A stretch of 64,000 bases of DNA from Alkaliflexus imshenetskii DSM 15055 (GCF_000517065.1 NZ_KI912105.1:1932820-1996819); one strand, 5' to 3'. Numbered from the stretch's first letter, positions 48,244 through 57,345 are shown. The notes: generated by a model from the letters alone, not told the origin. Translations and numbers: made by a program.

Positions 48244-50652
48244 TTAAAAAGACGCTGGAACTCTAACTGATTTAACATCCGGCTTAAGATTCGTATATTT
48301 CTCCATTGTTATTCTGGCCATCAAATAACTTAATGTTGACTCTGCACCTTGATTCAGGTTTACATCCAGCTTCTCCAGACCATCGAAACAACCACCCGTG
48401 CAAGGATTATAGACTATTTGATTCAGTCGGTTATGCCCTAAAAACCAATTAAAAGCTAATTTCATCTTTTCTATATATTCATCTTTTTTGAAAACGTCAT
48501 AAAAAGTACTCAGTGTCATTATTGTATAGGCAACATCAATAGGCTGTTCTCCATAGTGCGACGGCGGTTGACCGCGAATTTGCCAGTTTCGGTTAGAGAT
48601 GACTTCTATACCATTCTTGTTATAAATTCTATTTAGGAGAAAAGAAAAAGATGTCATAGCAATCTCTTTATAAACTCTTTCACCAGTCAAAATCCATGTG
48701 AAAAGCATTGCTTCAGGAACAATACTATTTGCATAAGTTAGATATGGCTCAAACCACTCCCAATCTCTACCGTGTTCATGATTATACATTTCTCTCAATC
48801 TGTCTGCAAACAACCGAACAACTTCAAGTCTCTTAATCTTAATTTCATCAGGGTTACTCGTTGACATTGACTGAGTGCTTGTTGAATTATCTTTCATAAG
48901 AGGATACTTCAATCCTTTAATCTCTAAGAAAAGGCCCTTTATGGCAAAAGCCATAGCCCTTGTGGAATGTATATCGGTTAAAACAGGAATGCTTTTCTCA
49001 ATCATAATTTTGGCCTCAAACACCATCGCTTCAGGTAGTGTGTTACTTAATGAAATCAAAAAACCAAGTGCCCAAATGGCTCTTCCATTAGCATCATCCA
49101 GATTAACAGCGCAATTTTGATTCGTAAAAATCGCATTGCTGTCCATATAATTTAAAAAACTACCATCATTCTGCTGGCACTGTTTAATAAACATAAGATA
49201 CCTGTTTACCTCCTTAAGAATATCATGACTTAACGTTAGCTTGTAATACATGCACATAGCCACCAATGCCCTTGAATTATCATCCAAGGTGTAACCAGAG
49301 GATAAGTCAGGTTGGTTAAGTTTCGAGAACTGAATTATTCCTTTGTCAGTTGTCAAATTTTTAATATGAGATAAATTAATTTTAGGAAGATTGTATTCAA
49401 GCTCTATATTCCCATTAGTCAATTTATTGAATAAGCATAAATGTGCAATAGCTGAGTTCTCCCACGAGGTGGGAACAATCTTGTGCAATACATTATTTGA
49501 AATATTGTGACGTAAACTTTCATTATTCAGCAATAGAATAACCGCCGCCGCCAATTGTTCTGAGTTGCCAAAATCGAATATAATACCTGTATCATTTGTG
49601 ATTATTTCCCGCGCATGTGGTATCGGAGTTGAAACAACCGGACAGCCGCAGCTCATTGCATATACAAAAGTTCCACTCACTGCTTGGTTTGGATCGCGTG
49701 TAGTAAACAGGTAGATGTCTGTTAACTGTAAATATTCCAATAAAACTGGCAACTCTAAGTATTTATTCACAAAAACGACATGATCCTGAAGCCCATTATC
49801 TGCAACGGCTGCTTCGAGGCTCTTACGATATGCTTCTCCATCCCTTTTAACTACCTCAGGATGAGTTTTGCCAATAATAAAAAAAAGCACCTCTGGACAT
49901 TGTTTAATAATTGCAGGCAAAGCTTGAATAGTTGTCTCAACACTTTTACCCGAGCTTAGAAGACCAAATGTAGTTACTACTTTTCGCTGTTGCAGACCAT
50001 ATTTTTTCTTTAATAGATTGATATTGAAATGTGATACCAAATGGGTTCCATGTGGAATCATGGTAACTTTCTCTTGTGGCAATTTATAGTCTGTAATTAA
50101 TATCCCTTCAGAATTATGGGTCATAACCACCACAGCCTTTACATGAGCAACGATATTTCGCACTAAGGATAATAACTCATTGCCTGGATGTGGTAACACA
50201 GTATGAAAAACAATAATAATAGGCTTTGATATCGCATTTAAAAATGAAATGAAAGCATTTTCATTGCCCTTAAAAAAGCCGAATTCATGTTGAACTACAA
50301 TCAGTTCTATCGAGTTATCGTTTTGTATCAGGTCTCCAATTCTAGCATATTCCTCAACAATGGATGTATTTAATTCATATTTTACTTCTGAAGGGTATTG
50401 AATCTGTCCGGTTTCTGTTCCCAATGCGCATATTCGTATGGACAATGAATTACTAAACTTACTGTTAATTGCTAAAACTAAATCCTGAGAATACGTGGCA
50501 ATTCCGCATTCCCTTGGCGGATACGAAGTCACCATAATGATTTCAGGAGGAGACTCTTTGTCGGCAACTACAAAAGCACTTGCTATCATATCTGTAAACG
50601 CGTTTCTTTTAGCCATGTCATTATCCTTAAAAACGATGTTAGAGAATGTCAT
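48244..50652 (-). CDS. GT4 glycosyltransferase with C-terminal alpha/alpha toroid-like domain
   Basis: 802 residues. GT-B/GT4 domain at about 30-410, with YPPRECGIATYSQDL, VVQHEFGFFKGNE, IPHGTH and the C-terminal SGTFVYAMSCGCPVVSTP. The rest, about 420-780, is helical with repeated landmarks: TLDDNSRALVAM, LDDANGRAIWALG, WEWFEPYLTYANSIVPEAM and GEQPIDVAYTIM, resembling six-hairpin glycosidase folds. A transferase and a glycosidase-like module in one chain, next to a GH130 gene, suggests synthesis and turnover of a manno-oligosaccharide, but no linkage can be stated. ATG at 50652; a second ATG at 50616 is possible. Confidence 0.85.
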   Translation of the reverse strand: MTFSNIVFKDNDMAKRNAFTDMIASAFVVADKESPPEIIMVTSYPPRECGIATYSQDLVLAINSKFSNSLSIRICALGTETGQIQYPSEVKYELNTSIVEEYARIGDLIQNDNSIELIVVQHEFGFFKGNENAFISFLNAISKPIIIVFHTVLPHPGNELLSLVRNIVAHVKAVVVMTHNSEGILITDYKLPQEKVTMIPHGTHLVSHFNINLLKKKYGLQQRKVVTTFGLLSSGKSVETTIQALPAIIKQCPEVLFFIIGKTHPEVVKRDGEAYRKSLEAAVADNGLQDHVVFVNKYLELPVLLEYLQLTDIYLFTTRDPNQAVSGTFVYAMSCGCPVVSTPIPHAREIITNDTGIIFDFGNSEQLAAAVILLLNNESLRHNISNNVLHKIVPTSWENSAIAHLCLFNKLTNGNIELEYNLPKINLSHIKNLTTDKGIIQFSKLNQPDLSSGYTLDDNSRALVAMCMYYKLTLSHDILKEVNRYLMFIKQCQQNDGSFLNYMDSNAIFTNQNCAVNLDDANGRAIWALGFLISLSNTLPEAMVFEAKIMIEKSIPVLTDIHSTRAMAFAIKGLFLEIKGLKYPLMKDNSTSTQSMSTSNPDEIKIKRLEVVRLFADRLREMYNHEHGRDWEWFEPYLTYANSIVPEAMLFTWILTGERVYKEIAMTSFSFLLNRIYNKNGIEVISNRNWQIRGQPPSHYGEQPIDVAYTIMTLSTFYDVFKKDEYIEKMKLAFNWFLGHNRLNQIVYNPCTGGCFDGLEKLDVNLNQGAESTLSYLMARITMEKYTNLKPDVKSVRVPASF

Positions 50653-50682
50653 AAAATTTGATAAGCAGTAAAACTTAAGGTA

Positions 50683-51723
50683 TCAGCTATTCATTGCTCC
50701 ACTCATAAGCTCCTGCACCAAATCAGTGATATTCAATGATGCACAACCAATTAGTGAATCAGCTGCACCATAGTATATATAAAGGGTACTACCAAACAAA
50801 ACAGCTCCGGTTGGAAATACCACATTATTTACCTCTCCTTTCAACTCCCACTCCATTTCCGGTGAAAGCAGCGCATATGGTAGCCGACCAATCTCTATCA
50901 ACGGGTTTTCAAGGTTCAACAAAGCTGCGCAGGCTGAATAAACGAATGTTCCATTAAACATCCTCTTAACCCCATGATAAATAATAAGCCATCCGTACTC
51001 CGTTTCAATAGGAGGACAACCTCCTCCTATATAACTAGACTCATGCTCGTATAAAGGATCTAGAACTATATGTTTATGAAAGTCCCGAAAATAATTGTTC
51101 CAGTACTCCTTAGTCAGGTCACCTAATTCATTAATAGCAACAAGCTGTATTCCAGGCCTTAACCTATGAAGAAACATCAATTTATTGTTGATACGACGTG
51201 GAAAAAAAATAACATTCTTATCCCACAGCAATTTTTTCTTGTCAATATCAGTTGATTGGTAGTAGAACTTTGGGTTCAACCAGTAATCTTCACTTATTTT
51301 TTCAGAACCCTCAACTATAGAAACAAACTGCGCATAAGTTTGTGGTGGTACAATCATCCCATGTTTTTCAAAATGAAGAAGATCTTTTGAAACAGCTAAT
51401 GCACCTCTTGCGTTTATCCCATCATATCCAGTATAGGTAAGATAATACAAATCGTCTATCTTCGTAATTCTAGGATCTTCAACACCGTGCGATTCATATT
51501 CAAACTCCGGCACAATTAATGGCTTTTCCCATCGCTCAACTACTGTTAATGGACCATCCAACCGACAGTATCCGATAGTTGAATGATTGCCCTTTTGAAC
51601 AGCCCTGTAGTATAGGTGAACACTATCTCCTACTCTAATTACAGCGGGATTTAGTACGCCCATATCTTCAAACTGCAACCCAGATGGTGACAACAAGATT
51701 CCTTCCCTTTTAATATTTATCAT
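50683..51723 (-). CDS. GH130-family mannoside phosphorylase/hydrolase
   Basis: 346 residues, five-bladed propeller type. GVEDPRITKIDDLYYLTYTGYDG holds the Asp region of GH130; HESSYIGGGCPPIET, GWLIIYHGV and IYYGAAD follow. GH130 enzymes phosphorolyse or hydrolyse beta-1,4- or beta-1,2-mannosides. It is 30 bp upstream of the GT4-toroid gene on the same strand. It has no signal peptide, so it acts inside the cell. Confidence 0.88.
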   Translation of the reverse strand: MINIKREGILLSPSGLQFEDMGVLNPAVIRVGDSVHLYYRAVQKGNHSTIGYCRLDGPLTVVERWEKPLIVPEFEYESHGVEDPRITKIDDLYYLTYTGYDGINARGALAVSKDLLHFEKHGMIVPPQTYAQFVSIVEGSEKISEDYWLNPKFYYQSTDIDKKKLLWDKNVIFFPRRINNKLMFLHRLRPGIQLVAINELGDLTKEYWNNYFRDFHKHIVLDPLYEHESSYIGGGCPPIETEYGWLIIYHGVKRMFNGTFVYSACAALLNLENPLIEIGRLPYALLSPEMEWELKGEVNNVVFPTGAVLFGSTLYIYYGAADSLIGCASLNITDLVQELMSGAMNS

Positions 51724-52071
51724 ATAACCTCTACCTTTACACTTATTTACTTTGGCTTTCCACTATATCACTTATCTGTATTACTAATCATTACATTCAA
51801 CAAGCTATGCAATAATATTCACAATTCTATTTGTCAAAAAATTTGTTGTGAAAAATACATCTTTCAACAACCTAAAATTCACACAATTGGCTATATTGTA
51901 AGATTAAAGCAGTTTATTGTATTTAAAAATGCTCTCTATCGCCATTTCATTTTAATTTTCTCAATTTTATTATTTCAAAGTCTTGTTCGGTTCAGAAAGG
52001 ATTCCGTTAGTAGGTAACTTATTGCAGCATTGCTACAAAGAGATCAGATCTATACACCAACACATCTCAGA
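51724..52071. other. AT-rich intergenic region
   Basis: No gene seen. Probably the promoter region of the GH130-GT4 operon; no box was clear. Confidence 0.4.
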
Positions 52072-52341
52072 CTATTCTCTATCGCCATTAGCTACAACTT
52101 CAGGTTGAACATGCCGCTTTTGCCCAGATTCAACAATTTTTTCTTTGGCACTCTGACTCTTTTTGGTTGCCCCATCAAAAACCTCAAAATCCTTTTCGTT
52201 TGCAGCCTCGATATCTTTTGCTCTCCTTTGCAACATTCTCCTTCTTCGTATTATTCCCCCTTTAGGTGCAAATAGTACTCCGATTATGGCTCCCAGTGAC
52301 AAACCTGTCATTATGCTGAATAAGATATTACGTGATTTCAT
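52072..52341 (-). CDS. YtxH-like protein
   Basis: 89 residues. N-terminal helix with GLSLGAIIGVLFAPKGG, the YtxH signature, then a basic Arg-rich and helical charged tail. YtxH proteins are small, membrane-anchored, stress-induced and of unknown mechanism. Confidence 0.8.
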   Translation of the reverse strand: MKSRNILFSIMTGLSLGAIIGVLFAPKGGIIRRRRMLQRRAKDIEAANEKDFEVFDGATKKSQSAKEKIVESGQKRHVQPEVVANGDRE

Positions 52342-52380
52342 AAAAGTTTTTTTAAGTGATTGTTAAAACATGCCATTATG

Positions 52381-52416
52381 ACCTGTTTAAACCCTCATTT
52401 AGATGTTTAAACAGGT
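52381..52416. repeat. Perfect 12-bp inverted repeat
   Basis: ACCTGTTTAAAC at 52381-52392 and its exact reverse complement at 52405-52416, with a 12-base loop and no T run. It lies 40 bases upstream of the YtxH gene and downstream of the lmo0937 gene. It may be an operator or an mRNA stem. Confidence 0.6.
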
Positions 52417-52511
52417 AATAACCTACTGTAAAAGACAGATAATTCTCATACCGTATTGATGTAAGTCCCAAATAGAGATTATATCTCAGTATAAGTTTCT
52501 TCAATCTCTCA

Positions 52512-52667
52512 TCAAAGCACCTTCTTACCTTGAATCAATCTGAGTATAATTGCAATAACTGCAATCACAAGTAAAATGTGAATAAGACCACCTGCACTAT
52601 AGCCCAGAAAACCAATTGCCCAGGCAATAATTAATATTACAGCTATTGTATAAAGAAGATTTCCCAT
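52512..52667 (-). CDS. lmo0937-family small membrane protein
   Basis: 51 residues. MGNLLYTIAVILIIAWAIGF, then LGYSAGGLIHILLVIAVIAI, then ILRLIQGKKVL: two hydrophobic helices joined by GYSAGG, with a basic end, exactly the lmo0937 pattern. ATG at 52665-52667. It is usually found near stress genes such as YtxH and CsbD, as here. The function is unknown. Confidence 0.85.
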   Translation of the reverse strand: MGNLLYTIAVILIIAWAIGFLGYSAGGLIHILLVIAVIAIILRLIQGKKVL

Positions 52668-53119
52668 AACTTAAAATGTTAAATTGTTAAACAAAATTGT
52701 GACTTATTAAATAAAACCATTCATCAAGAAATTAATGCATGTGATTGGAGAACAGTCCTTTAAACAACTTCTGAACATGCTCCAATCTATTTAAAAGCAA
52801 CCTGATGACAGATGCTTAAAAAAGAACTTCACAGCTTTTAAAATTCAAATCATAATCGCGAGACAATCAAAAGCTGCATCTACTGAACTTTATTCCATTG
52901 CGCTTCATAAATACTCCTTTCATGAGAGTACAAGTTAAACCGCAGCAAGCAGAAATACTTTACACACAAAAGTTTATAACTTACATCATTCACACATTGA
53001 TGAGTGTATGGTTGTGTGAATGCGACCAAATTACTTCTCGCAAATTATTCATTACGGCATTGGCTGTCATTATTAAGCTCATTTTCGTACATTTACAAAA
53101 ACATTAATCCTCCTATCAA
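52668..53119. other. Divergent intergenic region between lmo0937 and HMA-AraC genes
   Basis: About 450 AT-rich bases, no gene. It contains copy 3 of the shared motif (TTACATCATTCACAC at 52981-52995). The motif overlaps a 10-bp inverted repeat: CATTCACACA at 52987-52996 and TGTGTGAATG at 53013-53022, 16 bases apart. These are good candidates for a binding site of the adjacent regulator. Confidence 0.5.
52981..53022. promoter_or_regulatory. Shared 15-base motif, copy 3, within an inverted repeat
   Basis: TTACATCATTCACAC is the reverse complement of copies 1 and 2 as read toward their genes. Part of it is repeated inverted 16 bases away, giving two opposed half-sites about 100 bases upstream of the HMA-AraC gene and about 315 bases upstream of the lmo0937 gene. 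Confidence 0.5.
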
Positions 53120-53680
53120 TTGAAAATATATATCCAGAATATGGTTTGTAGACGGTGCATTATGGCTGTGCAATCCGAACTGGAAAAAATCGGTTTGCAC
53201 TGGACTTCAATTGAATTGGGAGAAGTTGTACTTCCAGGCAAAGTATCCGGATATCAGCTGAAGACATTGAACGACAACCTTAAAAAAGCAGGACTGGAGT
53301 TAATTGATGATAAAAAAAGCATTTTGGTCGAAAGCGTTAAAACCCTTATAATCAAGCTTGTTCACAACCAGGATTGCCAAATAAAAGTAAACCTTTCTGA
53401 CTATCTCACTGAGATTACCCAGCACAATTACACCTATCTTTCCAATATTTTCAGCGAAGTAAAAGGAATCACCATCGAACGTTTTTATTTAATGCATAAA
53501 ATTGAAAAGGCGAAGGAACTGCTTGTTTATAACGAACTTAACCTTACTGAAATTGCGGACAAACTAAACTACAGCAGTGTAGCACATCTTTCCAACCAAT
53601 TCAAAAAAATGACTGGACTCACACCTAGCCATTTCAAAAACCTCCGACATAAAAAGCGATTTATGCTCGAAGATTTATAG
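53120..53680 (+). CDS. AraC-family regulator with HMA-like metal-binding domain
   Basis: 186 residues. N-terminal HMA-like domain with CxxC in QNMVCRRCIMAV at about residues 6-17, then an AraC domain at about 85-178 with TEIADKLNYSSVAHLSNQFKKM and TGLTPSHFKN. The start is a TTG at 53120; starting at the next ATG would remove the first HMA strand. It is paralogous to the regulator at 38058, which has lost one Cys. It may sense copper, zinc or redox state; this is inferred from the motif. Confidence 0.82.
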   Translation: MKIYIQNMVCRRCIMAVQSELEKIGLHWTSIELGEVVLPGKVSGYQLKTLNDNLKKAGLELIDDKKSILVESVKTLIIKLVHNQDCQIKVNLSDYLTEITQHNYTYLSNIFSEVKGITIERFYLMHKIEKAKELLVYNELNLTEIADKLNYSSVAHLSNQFKKMTGLTPSHFKNLRHKKRFMLEDL

Positions 53681-53747
53681 CTTTTAAAGAATCATCAGAT
53701 AAAACATGCTCACCATTCCGTTTATATCATTATATCGATGAGATTCG

Positions 53748-53755
53748 TAACTTTG
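53748..53755 (+). promoter_or_regulatory. Candidate nadB promoter (-7 box)
   Basis: TAACTTTG matches TAnnTTTG and would start transcription about 17 bases before the nadB ATG. Confidence 0.45.
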
Positions 53756-53778
53756 CATAACCAAAGTGTTATGCAGTC

Positions 53779-55371
53779 ATGAGGAAAACAGACATCTCGC
53801 GCCGTAAGAAATATGATTTTCTGATTATAGGCAGTGGTATTGCAGGGTTGAGTTTCGCGCTCAAAGTGGCCGGTCACGGAAAGGTTTGTGTCATCACCAA
53901 ACACAAGCTTGACGAAACCACAACGGCCTATGCCCAGGGTGGCATTTCGTCCGTTACCTACCAGCCCGACGATTTTGAGAAGCACATCAACGACACACTC
54001 AATGCCGGGGCAGGCCTTTGCAACCCCGAGGTGGTGCGTAAAGTGGTGACCGAAGCGCCCGAACAGATAAAACAGCTCATGGCCTGGGGCACCCGTTTTG
54101 ACAAAACACAAGACGGAAAATTTGACCTGCACCGCGAGGGAGGCCACTCCGAACATCGCATTCTGCACCATAAAGACAACACGGGTTTTGAAATACAGCG
54201 GGCGCTCACCAAAGCGGTGAAATCCAATCCCAACATCGATGTGCTGGAAGACCATTTTGCTGTGGAGCTAATCACGCAGCACCATCTGGGTGAAATTGTG
54301 AACAAATGGCGTCGCGACATAGAGTGTTACGGCACCTATGTGCTAAACCGTAAAACCAATTGCGTAGAGACCATCCTCTCGAAGGTGACACTCATGGCAA
54401 CCGGTGGCGTGGGAGCCGTGTACCAAACAACCACCAACCCCACTTTTGCCACGGGCGACGGCATCGCCATGGTGTATCGCGCCAAAGGCATGGTCGAAAA
54501 CATGGAGTTCATACAGTTTCATCCCACATCGCTCTACAACCCAAAAGAGCGTCCTTCATTCCTCATCACCGAGGCCATGCGTGGCTTTGGCGGCATCCTC
54601 AAGCGCCGCGACGGGCAAAAATTCATGCACAAGTATGATGAGCGTGAAAACCTTGCTCCACGTGACATTGTGGCTCGTGCCATCGACAACGAGATGAAAA
54701 CCACCGGCGACGATTTTGTGTATCTGGATGTGACCCACAAACCGGCCGAGGAGATTAAAACCCACTATCCCAATATCTACCAAAAATGTCTCTCACTGGG
54801 CATCGATATTACCAAAGATATGATACCGGTAGTGCCGGCAGCACATTACGCATGTGGTGGCATTAAAGTGGATGTGAACGGCCGCTCCACCATCGGTCGG
54901 CTCTATGCAGCCGGAGAATGCAGCTCATCGGGACTGCATGGCGGCAACCGACTGGCGTCCAACTCACTGCTCGAAGCGGTGGTGTTTGCCGATGCCGCAG
55001 CAAAGGATGCCATTGCCAATATCAGCAGCTACACATTCAACGACCGTGTGCCCGAATGGAACGACGAAGGCACCTCCATCACCGAGGAGATGGTGCTTAT
55101 CACCCAAAGTCAGAAGGAGATTGAGCAAATCATGAGCTACTATGTGGGGATTGTGCGTTCAAACCTGCGTCTGAAGCGCGCCATGGACCGTCTGGAGATT
55201 CTCTACCACGAAACCGAAAGCCTCTTTCAGCGCTCAACTGTTTCCGAAGAGCTCTGCGAACTGCGTAACACCATCCAGGTAGGATACCTCATCATTAAAC
55301 ATGCCCAGCAGCGTCGCGAAAGTCGCGGACTGCACTTTAACCTCGACTATCCCAAACAGCTCACATTGTGA
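53779..55371 (+). CDS. nadB: L-aspartate oxidase
   Basis: 530 residues, the family length. The FAD-binding motif is in IGSGIAGLSFALKVAG. Other marks are TTAYAQGGISSV, REGGHSEHRILHHKDNTG, and CGGIKVDVNGRSTIGRLYAAGE with SGLHGGNRLASNSLLE. It oxidises aspartate to iminoaspartate for quinolinate and NAD synthesis, using fumarate or oxygen. nadA and nadC are not in the window. A short frame begins inside its stop codon. Confidence 0.97.
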   Translation: MRKTDISRRKKYDFLIIGSGIAGLSFALKVAGHGKVCVITKHKLDETTTAYAQGGISSVTYQPDDFEKHINDTLNAGAGLCNPEVVRKVVTEAPEQIKQLMAWGTRFDKTQDGKFDLHREGGHSEHRILHHKDNTGFEIQRALTKAVKSNPNIDVLEDHFAVELITQHHLGEIVNKWRRDIECYGTYVLNRKTNCVETILSKVTLMATGGVGAVYQTTTNPTFATGDGIAMVYRAKGMVENMEFIQFHPTSLYNPKERPSFLITEAMRGFGGILKRRDGQKFMHKYDERENLAPRDIVARAIDNEMKTTGDDFVYLDVTHKPAEEIKTHYPNIYQKCLSLGIDITKDMIPVVPAAHYACGGIKVDVNGRSTIGRLYAAGECSSSGLHGGNRLASNSLLEAVVFADAAAKDAIANISSYTFNDRVPEWNDEGTSITEEMVLITQSQKEIEQIMSYYVGIVRSNLRLKRAMDRLEILYHETESLFQRSTVSEELCELRNTIQVGYLIIKHAQQRRESRGLHFNLDYPKQLTL

Positions 55372-55514
55372 CCGGGCTAACACTTTTGACTGCCATCTGC
55401 CTGATGGCTTCCCTCGTGGCCGACCGCCGCAAAACGCTGATAGGCATCCTACTCATTGCCATCTTCATGGAGCGCTATTACAAACACCGGAACTTCACAA
55501 TGCGTGAAGGATGA
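55368..55514 (+). CDS. Small hydrophobic protein coupled to nadB
   Basis: 48 residues. A GTG start overlaps the nadB stop as GTGA, a usual sign of translational coupling. It reads TGLTLLTAICLMASLVADRR then KTLIGILLIAIFMERYYKHR: two hydrophobic stretches and a basic tail. No family was recognised. It may be a small membrane protein or a chance frame. Confidence 0.4.
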   Translation: MTGLTLLTAICLMASLVADRRKTLIGILLIAIFMERYYKHRNFTMREG

Positions 55515-55558
55515 TAACATGAAATGAAAATCTGTAAAAAAAAAATTACAATTTGGTT

Positions 55559-55584
55559 GTAACTTAGCTTCACCATCAAACGTC
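55559..55584 (+). promoter_or_regulatory. ECF-type promoter of the sigma factor gene
   Basis: GTAAC at 55559-55563, a 17-base spacer, and CGTC at 55581-55584. The same elements, with the same spacing and with matching TTGTAACTT and CGTCACA, lie upstream of the barrel gene. GTAAC/CGTC is the general form of ECF promoters. The leader is about 19 bases, indicating self-control of the sigma gene. Confidence 0.65.
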
Positions 55585-55609
55585 ACACAGTAAAACCTAA
55601 TCACTGGCA

Positions 55610-56095
55610 ATGACTGAGGCTCAGTATAACGAATGCGTGGAAGCTCATGCCGACAATCTCTACCGCTTTATCCTGAAAAACATAAAAGACGAGGACAAAG
55701 CAGCAGACATTGTGCAGGATGCGTATGAAAAGATGTGGCGGCACAAGGATGGCATCGACCCGGCCAAAGGGAAGAGCTATCTCTTCACCACCGCCTATCA
55801 TGTGTTGGTTGATGCCGTGCGCCGTGAAAAGCCGCAAGTATCGATTGACGACAGACCATTGTCAGGTCATGTGACCGAGAACCAATATTCAGACCTTAGC
55901 GAGATACTTCATCAGGCGGTGGAACAACTCCCCGAAATTCAAAAAATGGTGGTTATGCTGCGCGATTATGAGGGCTATTCCTATGAAGAGATTGAAAAAA
56001 TCACAGGTCTTTCAGAAAGCCAGGTGAAAGTATATATCTATCGCGCGCGGTTGTTCCTGAAAAAATACATTGGTAAAATGGAGGTGGTAATATGA
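55610..56095 (+). CDS. ECF RNA polymerase sigma factor
   Basis: 161 residues. Region 2 has YRFILKNIKDEDKAADIVQD and YEKMWRHKDG, and region 4 has GYSYEEIEKITGLSESQVKV and YRARLFLKKY. It lacks regions 1 and 3, the ECF layout. It is followed by the anti-sigma gene with an ATGA overlap. Its own promoter and that of the barrel gene share the ECF boxes, so it probably controls envelope proteins. Confidence 0.93.
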   Translation: MTEAQYNECVEAHADNLYRFILKNIKDEDKAADIVQDAYEKMWRHKDGIDPAKGKSYLFTTAYHVLVDAVRREKPQVSIDDRPLSGHVTENQYSDLSEILHQAVEQLPEIQKMVVMLRDYEGYSYEEIEKITGLSESQVKVYIYRARLFLKKYIGKMEVVI

Positions 56096-57138
56096 GCAGA
56101 AAGGAAAAATATATCAGCCGAAACAATTACGAAATTTGGTTCCTCGACCATCTGGAAGGGCGTTTGCTGCCAGAGGATGAGCTGATGCTGTCTGATTTTC
56201 TTGCCGCTAACCCCGACTTGCGCGCCGAATTGGACGAGCTTAGCGACCCGATACCCGAAATGGCAGCGCCCATCGTGTTGTTCCCCGGCAAAGCTCAGCT
56301 ACGCAAAGCACCCGAAGGTTTCGGCGACATGCCGCAATCTGATTACCTGATGATTAAAAAAACGGAGGAGCGACTCAATGGGCCCGAACAGGCAGAGCTG
56401 AACAAAATATTGGCTGAACAACCCCGGGCCGTTGCCGATTTGTCGCTTTATGAAAAATTGCGCCTGACACCACCTGCTATCTATTACGCACAAAAAAAGA
56501 GCCTGATAAGAAACAGCTACGCCTGGTTTTGGCCGGTGATGAAAGGCGCAGTAGCGGCCATGCTGGTGATATCACTGCTGAACTACAAAGACCACTTCAT
56601 CGCCACAGAAACAGAAAGCAACCTGATAGCCGCTACCACACTCACGCCTGCTGAGACCGAAGTGCCATCGACAATTTCCGGCCATACCGAAACGCCTGTC
56701 GTGGAAACATCTACTCAGCCAATACAGACATCTACGGTGGTGAAACCAACACTTGCTCATTCAGCATCTGCACCAGAAACTGTTTCCCGGCACAATGAAA
56801 TGGCATTCATCAACGCAACACCTTCACCGGTAGATATTTCGATACCCGCGCGGCGAATGCCCAATAGTTATGAGGTAGGCCTTAAGATGATGCTGCCTGT
56901 ATATCTCGAAAACCAGCGTACCCTTGCCGCACTCACAGCGCTTCCAAAACCGGTACTGCCCGATGAGCCCACTACCCTCATTGCCAGAGCATCGGAATTG
57001 ATTGGCCGGTTGTCGCCACTAAATCTGAGTGTTAACAGGGTGTATGATGCCGATGGTGAGCTGGTAGCCATTAATGTGAGTGGTGATAATTTTGAAATTA
57101 CGCAACGACTGCCGCGCAAAAACACTCTGAACGATTAA
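56092..57138 (+). CDS. Membrane anti-sigma factor
   Basis: 348 residues, overlapping the sigma gene by 4 bases. N-terminal cytoplasmic part with an acidic motif (NYEIWFLDHLEGRLLPEDE), a single membrane helix at about 145-162 (WPVMKGAVAAMLVISLL), and a periplasmic part with a Thr/Pro-rich linker and a small C-terminal domain. This layout fits ECF anti-sigma factors that release sigma on envelope signals. It lacks a zinc-binding HxxxCxxC. Confidence 0.8.
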   Translation: MSRKEKYISRNNYEIWFLDHLEGRLLPEDELMLSDFLAANPDLRAELDELSDPIPEMAAPIVLFPGKAQLRKAPEGFGDMPQSDYLMIKKTEERLNGPEQAELNKILAEQPRAVADLSLYEKLRLTPPAIYYAQKKSLIRNSYAWFWPVMKGAVAAMLVISLLNYKDHFIATETESNLIAATTLTPAETEVPSTISGHTETPVVETSTQPIQTSTVVKPTLAHSASAPETVSRHNEMAFINATPSPVDISIPARRMPNSYEVGLKMMLPVYLENQRTLAALTALPKPVLPDEPTTLIARASELIGRLSPLNLSVNRVYDADGELVAINVSGDNFEITQRLPRKNTLND

Positions 57139-57300
57139 TCTATCCGGATAATCTCACACTTAGGTGAAAGAGTAGTTGTTCATGCACTGGCACAATAGGC
57201 TGTTGAGGAGATAGTTTCCCATCAATTATCATCCCTTTGCGCCATTGCGTCTCTGCGGTTTAGCATTTTCTATCCACACACAGACTTACCAGAATATTTT
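57139..57300. other. Intergenic; REP-like dispersed-repeat fragment
   Basis: CGCCATTGCGTCTCTGCG at about 57240-57257 resembles a repeat common between genes in Bacteroidota genomes. No gene. Confidence 0.3.
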
Positions 57301-57312
57301 TCCTGTCTGCTT

Positions 57313-57338
57313 GTAACTTTTAATTTATCCGGGGCGTC
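57313..57338 (+). promoter_or_regulatory. ECF-type promoter of the outer-membrane barrel gene
   Basis: GTAAC at 57313-57317, a 17-base spacer and CGTC at 57335-57338, identical in layout to the sigma gene promoter. The first transcribed bases would contain the hairpin at 57346-57367. This also shows the coding start is the ATG at 57410, not an earlier one at 57341. Confidence 0.65.
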
Positions 57339-57345
57339 ACATGAT

